Below the pieces are notes generated by a model. It was not told the DNA's origin, ran no database searches, and saw nothing but the letters and a program-made list of their open reading frames with translations. A stretch of DNA of 64,000 bases from CBDBCU01 sp965203435. GTDB taxonomy: Bacteria > Chloroflexota > Dehalococcoidia > Lucifugimonadales > UBA3495. This document shows positions 50,785-59,417 of the stretch, piece by piece. The DNA lies in the NCBI GenBank assembly GCA_965203435.1, contig CBDBCU010000002.1:496001-560000 (forward strand), read 5' to 3'. The position numbers and the translations under genes were made by a program. Position 1 is the stretch's first letter. Every line of letters begins with the position of its first letter.

Positions 50785-52089
50785 ATGGATCGGATTACCC
50801 TGAAAAACTACCGGTGTTTCCGGGAGGAACAATCGGCCCGGCTGGCCCCGCTGACCTTGCTGGTGGGGGAAAACAGCACGGGCAAAACTTCCTTTCTGGC
50901 CCTGATCCGCGCCCTGTGGGATGCGGCTTTTACCGACTCGGCCCCGGATTTTCAGGAGCCGCCCTACAACCTGGGTTCTTTCCAAGATATCGTGCATAAC
51001 CGGGGCGGTCGCAGCAAGCCGGCCCAAACCTTTGCGGCCGGCTTTGAGAATGCCGCGGCCGGCAACGCCGCCTTTTCCTTTCACGCTACCTTTGCGGAAC
51101 GGGCGGCTAACCCCTTTCCGGCCATTCGCCGCATTGATGGAGCCGAGTATTGGCTCGAAGCAAAGAGCTTGGGCAGCGGCCAGTATCGGTTTAAGAGCGG
51201 CGAAACGGGCGGTCGTGAGTATCCGCCGACCGATATTGATTTGTCCTTTGCTGAGAATGCCGGCGACCTTATCCCCGTTCCTCGGTTGGTTATTTTGATG
51301 GGGGAGTGGGACAACCGGCAGGATGCCCAGCAACGTAGGGAATGGCTTGACCAGCGGATGTTATCCTACTACCGGCGAGCCAGGTCGGAACGGCCTTTTG
51401 CCAGCGCGCCGGTGCGTTCCCGGCCGCGCCGGACTTATGACCCGTCGCGCCCCCTAGCCGACCCGGAGGGGGAAAATACCCCTACCTATCTGGCCAGCCT
51501 GTACCACCGGAACTCCGACGAATGGCAAATCCTCAAAGGCCGGCTGGAAAAGTTCGGGAAAAGCTCCGGGCTGTTTGACGAAATCGCCATCAATGCCTTT
51601 GGCAAATCCGAGGGTACGCCTTTTCAGTTGCAAATCCGCAAGTTTGCGGATAAGGGCCGGCGGAAGGGGCCGGCGCGCAACCTGATTGATGTGGGCTACG
51701 GCGTCAGTCAAGCCCTGCCCCTGCTGACCGCCCTGCTGCGGGCCGAGGGGCCGGAGCTGTTCCTGTTGCAGCAGCCGGAGGTTCATCTGCATCCCCGAGC
51801 CCAGGCCGCCCTGGGCAGCCTGTTCTGCGACCTTGCCGCCACGGGCCGGCAGCTTATCGTGGAAACCCACAGCGATTACCTGATTGACCGGGTGCATATG
51901 GACATTCGGGACCAGGTAACTCAGCTCAAACCGGAGGATGTGTCCATTCTCTACTTTGAGCCGGGCGATTTGTCGGTGCAAATCCATTCCATCCGAATGG
52001 ATGAAATGGGGAATGTTTTTGGCGCGCCGCCCAGCTACGGCCGGTTCTTTATGGACGAGGTCAGCCGCTCCATCGGGATTAAACGCTGA
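50785..52089 (+). CDS. AAA ATPase of an ATPase-PIN pair
   Basis: A 434-residue ATPase related to the AAA_15/AAA_21/DUF3696 group: LKNYRCFREEQSARLAPLTL, Walker A GENSTGKT (residues 28-35), a signature helix DVGYGVSQALPLLTALL, and LFLLQQPEVHLHPRAQAALG in the Walker B position. The last has Gln-Gln where OLD proteins have Asp-Glu, so the first acidic residue is replaced. The switch His is in VETHSDYLIDRV. The stop is followed directly by a PIN-like gene. Related ATPases occur in defence operons; target unknown. Confidence 0.85.
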   Translation: MDRITLKNYRCFREEQSARLAPLTLLVGENSTGKTSFLALIRALWDAAFTDSAPDFQEPPYNLGSFQDIVHNRGGRSKPAQTFAAGFENAAAGNAAFSFHATFAERAANPFPAIRRIDGAEYWLEAKSLGSGQYRFKSGETGGREYPPTDIDLSFAENAGDLIPVPRLVILMGEWDNRQDAQQRREWLDQRMLSYYRRARSERPFASAPVRSRPRRTYDPSRPLADPEGENTPTYLASLYHRNSDEWQILKGRLEKFGKSSGLFDEIAINAFGKSEGTPFQLQIRKFADKGRRKGPARNLIDVGYGVSQALPLLTALLRAEGPELFLLQQPEVHLHPRAQAALGSLFCDLAATGRQLIVETHSDYLIDRVHMDIRDQVTQLKPEDVSILYFEPGDLSVQIHSIRMDEMGNVFGAPPSYGRFFMDEVSRSIGIKR

Positions 52090-52560
52090 ATGTGCGCCAT
52101 CATTGACAACAATGTGCGCCACGAGGCTTTTGGCGAGCCGACGGTTCAGACCGCCGCCGGAAAGTTCTTTGTCGAGTGGGTGAATTCCGGGAAAGGCCAG
52201 CTGGTCGTTGGCGGGAAACTACTGGAGGAACTTTCCGAGTATTGGAATTTCAGCCGGTGGTTTCGGCGGGCGCGGCGCACCGGCCAGGTCATACGGGTTT
52301 CCGACGATGCGGTGGCCGCCGAAACCGCCGCTCTGGAATCCCGCCGCATCTGCAAATCCAATGACGCCCATGTGCTGGCTTTGGCTAGGGTCAGCGGGGC
52401 GCGGCTGCTTTTTACCAACGACCAGGCTTTGCAGGAGGATTTTGGCAACCGGGCGATAATCCAGGAACCGCGGGGGCGGGTTTATACTACCCGGATCCAT
52501 CAGGAGGTCCGCAGAACCCACCAGAACCTATTGAATCGTACCGACTTGTGCGCTTTGTAA
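52090..52560 (+). CDS. PIN-like nuclease partner
   Basis: A 156-residue protein with a PIN-like pattern: an Asp near the N-terminus (CAIIDNNVRHEAFG), a mid-protein acidic helix (GKLLEELSEYW), then SNDAHVLALARVSGARLLFT and NDQALQEDF, supplying the later acidic residues of the RNase active site. PIN nucleases cut single-stranded RNA (often tRNA or rRNA). The gene starts right after the ATPase stop, so the two are almost certainly co-translated. No antitoxin gene is adjacent. Confidence 0.75.
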   Translation: MCAIIDNNVRHEAFGEPTVQTAAGKFFVEWVNSGKGQLVVGGKLLEELSEYWNFSRWFRRARRTGQVIRVSDDAVAAETAALESRRICKSNDAHVLALARVSGARLLFTNDQALQEDFGNRAIIQEPRGRVYTTRIHQEVRRTHQNLLNRTDLCAL

Positions 52561-52590
52561 GTCAACTTTCCGACAATGTCGGGATACCCC

Positions 52591-53400
52591 CTACACCCCC
52601 GCCAACTCCCCCATAACCGGCGCGGCCGTTGCCTGTTCCAAATGTTCCAGGTAGCGGATGCCTTTGCGGGTGTCGCTGGCTACCCTTGCCGGATCCCATA
52701 GCTTGTAGCGGCGTTGGGAAAGGCGGTAGGTGAACTCTTTGCCATCGGCCAGGGACAACGGCGCGCGTTGGCCGATGCCGGCTTCTCGCCGATATTCTTT
52801 CAGCAAATCGGCCCGGGTGTCCCCGTACAAGTGGGCAAAGGCTTCCTCAATCAAATCCTCGCTGTCCGGGTAGCCGCGGCCCTGCTGCCGCTTCCGCACT
52901 TCCGCCAGCGCCGCCTCCTGCAAAGCTTCCTCCACCACCACGCCGTACCAGTAATTAAGCCAGGCCCGATACTTATGGCCGCCCAGCCGCTCCCGAAACT
53001 CCTCCGGAGTAACGGAGTCCGGCAAACGGCCGGCAAACAGCAGGGTTTCCAATTCCTCCGGGGGGATGTATTCCGCTATTTCCTGACCCAGGCGCTCGGC
53101 CAAGACCAGCCAGTCCAGGGCTTCCCCGCCCAGCAGATAGCGGTAGGTACGGCCCTGATAGACTTCCCCCGGCAGGGTCCAGAGGGCTATGGCATCCAGC
53201 AGGGCGGATTGCCAGGGAACGCCGCTTTGCACCGCCGCCCGCAGGTAAAGCAGGGCCTCGGGCTGGGCCGCCGCCAAATCCGCCGGCGGCGGAATGGCCG
53301 TACTGCTATCGTCAAGCCGGCCGTTGCCGCAATCCGGCCCCGGGGCGGCCGGGCCGCCGCTGTTGCCGGAGCCGCCGCCCGGCCGGCTATCCCGGTTCAT
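52591..53400 (-). CDS. Unrecognised protein overlapping polX
   Basis: A 269-residue protein with no family I recognise. After a Gly/Pro/Ser-rich start, the core (about 50-265) is helical and acidic: YLRAAVQSGVPWQSALLDAI, WLVLAERLGQEIAEYIPPEE, AWLNYWYGVVVEEALQEAAL. Its ATG overlaps the polX stop by 4 bases (ATGA), so it is translationally coupled to PolX and may act with it. Confidence 0.65.
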   Translation of the reverse strand: MNRDSRPGGGSGNSGGPAAPGPDCGNGRLDDSSTAIPPPADLAAAQPEALLYLRAAVQSGVPWQSALLDAIALWTLPGEVYQGRTYRYLLGGEALDWLVLAERLGQEIAEYIPPEELETLLFAGRLPDSVTPEEFRERLGGHKYRAWLNYWYGVVVEEALQEAALAEVRKRQQGRGYPDSEDLIEEAFAHLYGDTRADLLKEYRREAGIGQRAPLSLADGKEFTYRLSQRRYKLWDPARVASDTRKGIRYLEHLEQATAAPVMGELAGV

Positions 53401-55217
53401 CGGGATTCCGGCGGCGGGGTTGCCTGGGGGGTTGACGGGGTTGCCCCGGCAACCCGGCGGTCGAACAGCCCAATGCGGCCGCCTTTGGGGGTGCGGATAT
53501 AGTTCAGAAATTCCTCCCGGGGCATAGTGTTGAGGATGTGGCGGGATTCGCACCAGGCGCGGCGGGCAATGGCGACGCCGAACCGCCGCTGCCCCAGGCT
53601 GCTGTGGCGATGGGAATCGGTGCTGATGACCAGCGGCACCCCCAACTCCCGGGCCCGGTAGGCGTGGCTATCTTTCAAGTCCATCCGTTCCGGGGCCGAA
53701 TTGATTTCCATCGCCGTGCCGGTTTCCCTAGCCGCCCGCAACAGGGCCTCCAGGTCAAAATCCACCGGCCGCCGCCGGCTCAGCAGCCGGGTCGAGGCAT
53801 GGCCGATAATCGTAACCGATGGATGTTCCATGGCCCGAATTATGCGGCGGGTCATCGTAGCGCTGTCCTGGGCCATCGCCGAATGCACCGAGGCCACGAC
53901 CACATCCAACTGGGCCAGCAGTTCATCCGGGTAATCCAAAGCGCCATCGGCCCGGATGTCCACTTCGGCGCCGCAAAGGATAGTTAGGGGACTGCTTTCC
54001 TGCATTTCCCGCAGCAGGTTGATTTGCGCGGTCAGCCGATCGTTGGACAGGCCGTTGGCAATGCCGCGCCCGCTGGAATGGTCGGTCAAGGCCATATATT
54101 CGTAGCCCTGGGCGGCCGCCGCCGCGACCATCACCTCGATCGGATCCCGGCCATCGCTCCAATCGCTGTGCAGGTGCAAATCCCCTTTCAAGGCGGCGGC
54201 GGTTATCAAATCGGGCAAAGGGCCGGCTTGAGCGGCGGCCAGTTCGTCCCTTCCGCTCCGCAGTTCCGGCGGGATATAAGGCAGTCCCAAGCGGGCATAA
54301 AGGGCGGTTTCATCGGCAAACTTTTCCAACTTCCCGGTTTGCCGGTCGGCAAGGCCATATTCATCCAGAGACAAACCCAAGCCCTGGGCATAATCCCGCA
54401 ACAAAGTGTTGTGCTGGGGGCTGCCGGTGAAATAATGGAGCCGGGATCCCAAGGAATCGGTTTCCCCCAGGCGCAAGTCCACTTGCAGACCCGAATCCAG
54501 CATTGCGCTGGTCTGTTGCGGCCCTTGCGTCAACACTTCCCGGACGCCGGGCATAGCGGCCAGGGCGGCGGTGATGGCGGCGTGCTGCGCTTCCGGAGCC
54601 GCGCCTACCAGGTCAATGTTGCCAATGGTTTCCTCCCAGCGGCGCAGGCTGCCGGCGAGGCAAAGTTGCGCGCTGGGCGGGCCTTGGGCTTGCAGGAAAG
54701 CGATGGTTTCCTCGGCGGCCGCCAGGGCCGAGCCGAGGGGGGCGCGCCCCGGTTTGATGGTGGGGGATTGGATGTGGCGCAGGATGTTGTCGGCGGTGCG
54801 CGGGCCCAGCCGGGGCAGGGCGGCCAGGCGGCCGTCATAAATGGCCTTTTCAATGCCCTCGACGGTGCTGACGCCCAATTCCTGGCTAATCAGCATGGCG
54901 GTTTTGGTGCCAATGCCGGGAATGGTCAGCAGGGTCAAAATGCCGTCGGGCAGCTCGGCCAGCAGCCGGTCATAGGCATCCACCCGCCCGGTTTCCAGAT
55001 ATTCCCGGGTTTTGTCGCTGATGGCTTTGCCAATGCCCGGGATTTTCCGCAGGTCAACGCCCTCCTGAACCGCCGGTTCCAGGGCAAAAGACAGCTGGCT
55101 GATGGTGCGGGCCGCCCGCTGATAGGCGCGAATCTTGAACACGGTATCGCCCTTCATTTCCAGCAGGACGGCCATATTCTCAAAGACTTCCGCAATTTCG
55201 TCATTGGATACCGGCAT
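53397..55217 (-). CDS. polX: PolX-type protein (family X polymerase plus PHP domain)
   Basis: Bacterial PolX combines a family X polymerase used in base-excision repair with a PHP 3'-5' exonuclease. The 606-residue protein has the N-terminal 8-kDa-like region and helix-hairpin-helix motifs (KIPGIGKAI, TIPGIGTKTA), a polymerase core, and a PHP domain (DLHLHSDWSDGRDP at about 347, ALTDHSSGRG, VVASVHSA, VISTDSHRHSS). In the polymerase motif normally reading GDIDxL this protein has GNIDLV: the first catalytic Asp (residue 200) is Asn, while Asp202 and Asp247 remain. RRG is also RRW. The polymerase may be inactive while the PHP nuclease is intact. Confidence 0.92.
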   Translation of the reverse strand: MPVSNDEIAEVFENMAVLLEMKGDTVFKIRAYQRAARTISQLSFALEPAVQEGVDLRKIPGIGKAISDKTREYLETGRVDAYDRLLAELPDGILTLLTIPGIGTKTAMLISQELGVSTVEGIEKAIYDGRLAALPRLGPRTADNILRHIQSPTIKPGRAPLGSALAAAEETIAFLQAQGPPSAQLCLAGSLRRWEETIGNIDLVGAAPEAQHAAITAALAAMPGVREVLTQGPQQTSAMLDSGLQVDLRLGETDSLGSRLHYFTGSPQHNTLLRDYAQGLGLSLDEYGLADRQTGKLEKFADETALYARLGLPYIPPELRSGRDELAAAQAGPLPDLITAAALKGDLHLHSDWSDGRDPIEVMVAAAAAQGYEYMALTDHSSGRGIANGLSNDRLTAQINLLREMQESSPLTILCGAEVDIRADGALDYPDELLAQLDVVVASVHSAMAQDSATMTRRIIRAMEHPSVTIIGHASTRLLSRRRPVDFDLEALLRAARETGTAMEINSAPERMDLKDSHAYRARELGVPLVISTDSHRHSSLGQRRFGVAIARRAWCESRHILNTMPREEFLNYIRTPKGGRIGLFDRRVAGATPSTPQATPPPESR

Positions 55218-55241
55218 CGGATTTCCCTCTACGCCCCGGCG

Positions 55242-55904
55242 CTAACCGGGCCTGTTCCCCGTTTCCGCCGTCAATTCCTGCTCGATGGCCCGCAATTCCG
55301 CCAGCATATCTTTGGCGCGGCGCAGCATTTGCCACAGCCGCCAGTAGCCGGATAGATAGATTCCCAATGCCAGGGACATTAGTATTGTTCCCCCGACCGG
55401 CAGGGCATACAGGGCGGGCGGATTGCCCAGGCCGCCGATGATATGCAATGCCAGGATAATCAGCCCGCAAGCCGTCCACAGGATGCCGATGGAGCCGGTG
55501 TAAGGGCTGATTTTCCAGAGCCATTTGGAAAGGGCTTGCCCGAAAGCCGACGGCGGCCCCGGGGTTTTGCGCCGCCGGGCCGGGTGACGGAGGACCTGGT
55601 CCCGGCCCATGCCATCCATCAGCTCGGTGACCCGGTCAAAAGCCTGTTCGGTAGCGCCCATCACCCGGTCGATTTGCTCCTGCTGGCGGTCGAGGATAAA
55701 CATCGCCAGCTTGCCCAAAGCGGACAAGGCGCCCATGGTCAGCCAGCCGCCGAGGAATACGCCGCAAAGGTAAGCCAACCCCACGCCGAAAGCATACCCC
55801 GGCCCGTTGCCGACCGCCAGGGCCACGGCGGCGGCAATCAAACCGGTACCCGCGCCCAGCAGGAACAGCAGGATAAGGGGGCGTTTCAGGGGTTTACTGG
55901 TCAA
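55242..55904 (-). CDS. Membrane protein upstream of polX
   Basis: A 220-residue protein with about four membrane helices in two pairs (residues about 8-50 and 128-185) separated by a cytoplasmic segment (DRQQEQIDRVMGATEQAFDR). I do not recognise a family. The TTG at 55904 is chosen as start because a GGAG ribosome site lies 6 bases upstream, and a TATAAT (55956-55951, minus strand) lies between it and the in-frame ATG at 56012, which would then be outside the transcript. Confidence 0.6.
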   Translation of the reverse strand: MTSKPLKRPLILLFLLGAGTGLIAAAVALAVGNGPGYAFGVGLAYLCGVFLGGWLTMGALSALGKLAMFILDRQQEQIDRVMGATEQAFDRVTELMDGMGRDQVLRHPARRRKTPGPPSAFGQALSKWLWKISPYTGSIGILWTACGLIILALHIIGGLGNPPALYALPVGGTILMSLALGIYLSGYWRLWQMLRRAKDMLAELRAIEQELTAETGNRPG

Positions 55905-55950
55905 TTTTTTCTCCGGGCGGCCGGGGCCGCGCGCCGACTTTCTCCTGCCT

Positions 55951-55956
55951 ATTATA
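55951..55956 (-). promoter_or_regulatory. -10 element that decides the TTG start
   Basis: TATAAT on the minus strand, 47 bases before the TTG at 55904. Confidence 0.5.
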
Positions 55957-56068
55957 TCAGAAATTGACGGCGTCTTGCCGGGATAGCGTAAGCCACTACG
56001 CGGCAATTGCATAGATCTAGGGCGCGTTCCCTTTAATTGTTGGCTTGCGGGTAGCCATCAACCCCTTT

Positions 56069-56173
56069 CCGCTCATCCTGAACTTGTTGAAGGATGGCCG
56101 GCGGCCGATAAGGAAAATCCCGAGGAATCTGAAAATCTTGCCGATCATCCTTCAACAAGTTCAGGATGAACGG
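56069..56173. repeat. Inverted pair of Rep-C with a degenerate Rep-D core
   Basis: CTCATCCTGAACTTGTTGAA and its complement TTCAACAAGTTCAGGATGAA flank GAGGAATCTGAAAAT, a Rep-D remnant. A Rep-A right arm (56178-56208) follows at once, making a composite of three families. Confidence 0.85.
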
Positions 56174-56258
56174 ATTTATGGATTCCCGCTTACGCGGGAA
56201 GGACAGTTGCGGAATATGCTACAATAGGAAAAACCGCAAACCGGAGGCAGCAAAAGTT

Positions 56259-56807
56259 ATGACCCTCAACCCCGACGACAACGCCGGCGGCGGCATCCCT
56301 CTGCCCGGCGTGGAACATCACCGCAAAACCAGCCGCCGGCTGATCCGCCAAGCCGCCTACGAACTGGAACAGCGCGGCGACCGGGTGCAAGCCTGCGACA
56401 AAGCCTCCGGCGCCGTCGCCCACGGGGTCAAAGCCGTGGCCGAATCCCGCTATTGGCGCAGCGATTCCCATAACTACCGGCGGCGGATCGTGTACCTGCT
56501 GTCCGTCGAGTACGCCCTGCCGGAATTGACGGGGTTGCAGGATGCCGCCGACCAGTTGCACAGCAACTATTACGAGGACTTGATGTACGAGGAGGAGGTG
56601 GGCGTCCATCTGGAAAAGATAACCGGCCTGCTGGCAACCTTTACCCAGCTGCTGGAACGGGCGCCCAATCCCGCGTTCATCCCGACCTCCCAGCAGGAAC
56701 GGATGCTGTCCCGCCTGCGCTTGACGGAGGCGGAAATTGCGGCGCGCTGGGAAATCGACTATCCCCCGCCGCCGCCGGAGGATGGGGAATTGCCGGAGGA
56801 GGATTAG
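56259..56807 (+). CDS. PaREP1/HEPN-like helical protein
   Basis: A 182-residue protein with a helical N-terminal domain resembling PaREP1/HEPN-type proteins: LIRQAAYELEQRGDRVQACD, then KASGAVAHGVKAVAESRYW and SDSHNYRRRI. The rest is helical with a Pro/Glu-rich tail. HEPN-type proteins often bind or cut RNA or nucleotides, and many sit with a nucleotidyltransferase antitoxin, but none is adjacent. The RNase motif RxxxxxH cannot be affirmed. GGAGGCAG before 56259 fixes the start. Confidence 0.6.
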   Translation: MTLNPDDNAGGGIPLPGVEHHRKTSRRLIRQAAYELEQRGDRVQACDKASGAVAHGVKAVAESRYWRSDSHNYRRRIVYLLSVEYALPELTGLQDAADQLHSNYYEDLMYEEEVGVHLEKITGLLATFTQLLERAPNPAFIPTSQQERMLSRLRLTEAEIAARWEIDYPPPPPEDGELPEED

Positions 56808-56845
56808 GGCGGCCCGCCCTCTACCGTCCTTCCCGTCCGTCCCCA

Positions 56846-56944
56846 CCGTCCTTCCCGCGTAAGCGGGAACCCCCACGGTACTGCCGTATAATGCCGCAGT
56901 CTTGGCAAGCCACCGCGGGATTCCCGCTTACGCGGGAAGGACGG
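56846..56944. repeat. Rep-A element
   Basis: A 99-bp copy with CTT variant arms. Its centre (GCCGCAGTCTTGGCAAGCCA) closely matches the copy at 57570, so these two are a recent pair. Confidence 0.9.
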
Positions 56945-57059
56945 TCGAGAGGGGCCGGCGGGAAGGGCGGTAAGATAAGATGTCAAGGATAGGCCAATGC
57001 CTTAACCTACCGGCCCCGGCCGCTTGCCGCATCCTCTCGCAAAGGAGTAGAATAGAAAT

Positions 57060-57521
57060 ATGAACCCTGAATCCGACCGGCCTTGGTGGTCTTGGGCGCC
57101 CAACTTTCCCAAGCCGGCCATCATCGTCCTGGCCCTGGCCGTCGACCTGATTATCGGCGGCACTTGGTTTTACGGCATCTTTATCCGGGACGCGGCCACT
57201 TTCAGCAACCCCAGCCCGGTAGGGGATGTCATCATTAACGCCAATCCGATGGCCAATGTGGTCACCGCCCTGGCCCTGATCCAACTCAACTTGGAGGTGA
57301 TTTATATGATCCTCACCAAACGGCGCAATCTGTACGAAAAGGAACAGGCCGTAGCCAAGGCTAAAGCCGAGGCCGAAGCCCGGGGCGAAGCCGCCGCGGC
57401 CGCCCGCATTCGGGAATGGTACGAAGCCCACCGCCACGACCTGACCAATGCGCCGCCGCCGCCTTACAGCAACGGCTACCAGAACGGCGCCGGCCAGACG
57501 GATTCCCCCGACCAAGAGTAA
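57060..57521 (+). CDS. Small membrane protein with charged helical tail
   Basis: A 153-residue protein with two membrane helices (PAIIVLALAVDLIIGGTWFY and NVVTALALIQLNLEVIYMIL) and an Ala/Glu/Lys-rich cytoplasmic coiled coil (EKEQAVAKAKAEAEARGEAA). Families with this plan are unrecognised by me. AAAGGAG at 57041-57047 sets the start. A hairpin follows the stop. Confidence 0.65.
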   Translation: MNPESDRPWWSWAPNFPKPAIIVLALAVDLIIGGTWFYGIFIRDAATFSNPSPVGDVIINANPMANVVTALALIQLNLEVIYMILTKRRNLYEKEQAVAKAKAEAEARGEAAAAARIREWYEAHRHDLTNAPPPPYSNGYQNGAGQTDSPDQE

Positions 57522-57523
57522 AA

Positions 57524-57545
57524 GGGGCGGCGTTTCCGCCGCCCC
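57524..57545 (+). terminator. Hairpin after the small membrane protein
   Basis: GGGGCGGCG and CGCCGCCCC form a 9-bp stem with a 4-base loop directly after the stop; the following T tract is poor. Confidence 0.5.
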
Positions 57546-57569
57546 CCACCGTCCTTCTTTATACTTTTA

Positions 57570-57668
57570 CCGTCATTCCCGCGTAAGCGGGAATCCCGAC
57601 GGTACTTCCTTATACCGCCGCAGTCTTGGCAAACCACCGCGGGATTCCCGCTTACGCGGGAATGACGG
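57570..57668. repeat. Rep-A element in a 376-bp gap
   Basis: A 99-bp copy, followed by two GGGCGGCGGGAATGACGGTA-like units to about 57712. The rest of the gap to 57897 is A- and C-rich with no gene visible. Confidence 0.9.
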
Positions 57669-57897
57669 TAGGGCGGCGGGAATGACGGTAGGGCGGCGGG
57701 AAGGATGGCAGTAAAGCGGCCGGGGCAGCACGGCAAAAAGACACCCGGGAAAACGGAAAAACCAATTTCCCCAATTTCCCCAAATTCGCCCCGCCTACCC
57801 CTTGCCAAACCCCGCCGCCCCCCTTTATAATCCCCCCAGGCAATCCGCCCGCCCCCGGCCGGCCACCCGCCCCCATCCTAGCCGAGAGGTGATGGTT

Positions 57898-58863
57898 ATG
57901 TACCTCCGCATCCTTGCTGTCGCCTTTGCCTTTGCCCTAATCCTTTTGCTGGACGCCCCGGCCCGCAGCGCCCCGGCCCAAGCCCGCGCCATCCCCTGGG
58001 ACTGCTCCGATTGGCAAGCCTTTGTCCATGACGACCGCCCCACCGCCATCCTGGAATCCCTGGCCGAAAATCGCGGCAAGACCCTCTACTGCGGCATCGA
58101 CCAGTCCGATACCTTTGCCAAGGCCGAAACTTGGGAGGCCGGCAAAGACCGCAACGAACGGGACGACACCGTCTATTTCGGCGAGCGCGGCCAATTCCGC
58201 GGTTTCATCGCCGCCCAGGAGGGCTGGCTGACCGAGGGCGAATCCGGCGTTACCGGCGTCAGCCGGGATCGCATCTTTGAGTTTCCCCGGGAGGAACGCC
58301 GCGTTAAGCGCGTCAAGCGGTTCACGGTCGGCACCGACGCCGACCAGTTCGATATTGCCCTAGAGGCGAGCTGCGATGCGGTTCTCGGCATTGTTTGCAC
58401 GGCATTAGGCACCGGAACCCAATTTTGGAGTACGCCCTTGGCAAATTCGTGGCGGGATGCTCGGGCCCGTCAGTCCGGGATACCCACTACCTCCCGGCGG
58501 TTTGATTGGGACGAGAATGTAATATACGAGGTCGTCGGCTCACCACCACAGGAAACGCGGGGATCGGATGTTGGGGCCGCGAACCCGAACACCGCCGGCT
58601 GGCTGGCCCTGGCGGCCACCAAGGCCACCGCCGCCTGCCGGGCCCGCGGGGCCCGCTATGTCGACGGCAGCGCGGACTTTGGCCCCGGCCACAACAATAA
58701 CCGCGGCGAGACCCCCGATATGAACGGGCTCTACTTGGGCTGGTTTTACAAAGAGGATAACGCGACTATTAACCAGAACCTGCCCTATTTTATACACCGC
58801 GCCCGGCAAAGCCGGACTTGGACGGCCACCTGCAAGAAAGTCATCCGCCGCAATCGGAAGTAG
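57898..58863 (+). CDS. Secreted protein of unknown function
   Basis: A 321-residue protein with a cleavable signal peptide (hydrophobic LAVAFAFALILLLDAPARSA). The mature part has eight or so Cys residues and motifs such as DTVYFGERGQFRGFIAAQEG and ARYVDGSADFGPGHNNNRGE. I do not recognise a family. AGAGGTG at 57884-57890 favours the ATG at 57898 over that at 57892. A strong terminator follows. Confidence 0.65.
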   Translation: MYLRILAVAFAFALILLLDAPARSAPAQARAIPWDCSDWQAFVHDDRPTAILESLAENRGKTLYCGIDQSDTFAKAETWEAGKDRNERDDTVYFGERGQFRGFIAAQEGWLTEGESGVTGVSRDRIFEFPREERRVKRVKRFTVGTDADQFDIALEASCDAVLGIVCTALGTGTQFWSTPLANSWRDARARQSGIPTTSRRFDWDENVIYEVVGSPPQETRGSDVGAANPNTAGWLALAATKATAACRARGARYVDGSADFGPGHNNNRGETPDMNGLYLGWFYKEDNATINQNLPYFIHRARQSRTWTATCKKVIRRNRK

Positions 58864-58904
58864 GGGGCTGCAACCGGCGGTTGCCCCTCAGGAACCCCCC
58901 CATT

Positions 58905-58943
58905 GCCGCCCGGCCCTGGGCAACCGGGGAGGGCGGCTTTTTT
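58905..58943 (+). terminator. Rho-independent terminator
   Basis: GCCGCCC and GGGCGGC form a 7-bp stem, with a GGCCCTGGG...CCGGGG inner region that could extend it, followed by a run of six T. Confidence 0.8.
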
Positions 58944-59002
58944 GCCCTTTCCGCTCCCCCGGAACTGGTTGCCGGGTCCTCCTGAACTGGTTTGCAACCC
59001 TT

Positions 59003-59106
59003 TCCGCTCATCCTGAACTTGTTGAAGGATGGGCTGCCGCCCTTTCCGACCGTCCGGCCTTTCCCGCCGCCGTTGCCCATCCTTCAACAAGTTCCGGGTG
59101 AGCGGA
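59003..59106. repeat. Inverted pair of Rep-C in a 350-bp gap
   Basis: CTCATCCTGAACTTGTTGAA faces CATCCTTCAACAAGTTCCGG across about 45 bases; a further degenerate CTGAACTGGTT lies at 58982. The gap 58864-59213 otherwise holds the terminator and the promoter of the next operon. Confidence 0.8.
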
Positions 59107-59146
59107 AAGAAATTTGCGGCGTTGCTTTCCCCTTGGCCGGGTGTGT

Positions 59147-59152
59147 TATACT
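59147..59152 (+). promoter_or_regulatory. -10 element of the hicAB operon
   Basis: TATACT with a weak TTGCTT -35-like box 19 bases upstream; 60 bases before the hicA start. Confidence 0.45.
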
Positions 59153-59213
59153 GACGCCAGGATCGGGGCGCAGCGCAGCCCGTCGCCGCGATCAGTTTTC
59201 TCCGGAGACCGCA

Positions 59214-59405
59214 ATGCCCTCCATAAAGGTTCGGGATGCTATCCACATCGTAACCGCGGACGGCTGGCGGCTGGCCCGCACCCGGGGCAGTCACCGCCAG
59301 TTTCGGCATCCGGTCAAGCGAGGGACGGTCACCATTCCCGGCCATCCTGGGGATGATCTGGATCCGTGGCTGTGGTCTAAAATCCGCCATCAGGCGCAAC
59401 TTTAA
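59214..59405 (+). CDS. hicA: HicA-family toxin
   Basis: A 63-residue HicA with VRDAIHIVTADGWRLA, the catalytic-His motif RTRGSHRQFRHP and VTIPGHPGDDL. It precedes hicB by 12 bases. CGGAGACC before the ATG serves as ribosome site. Confidence 0.92.
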   Translation: MPSIKVRDAIHIVTADGWRLARTRGSHRQFRHPVKRGTVTIPGHPGDDLDPWLWSKIRHQAQL

Positions 59406-59417
59406 CGGAGCCCAGCG

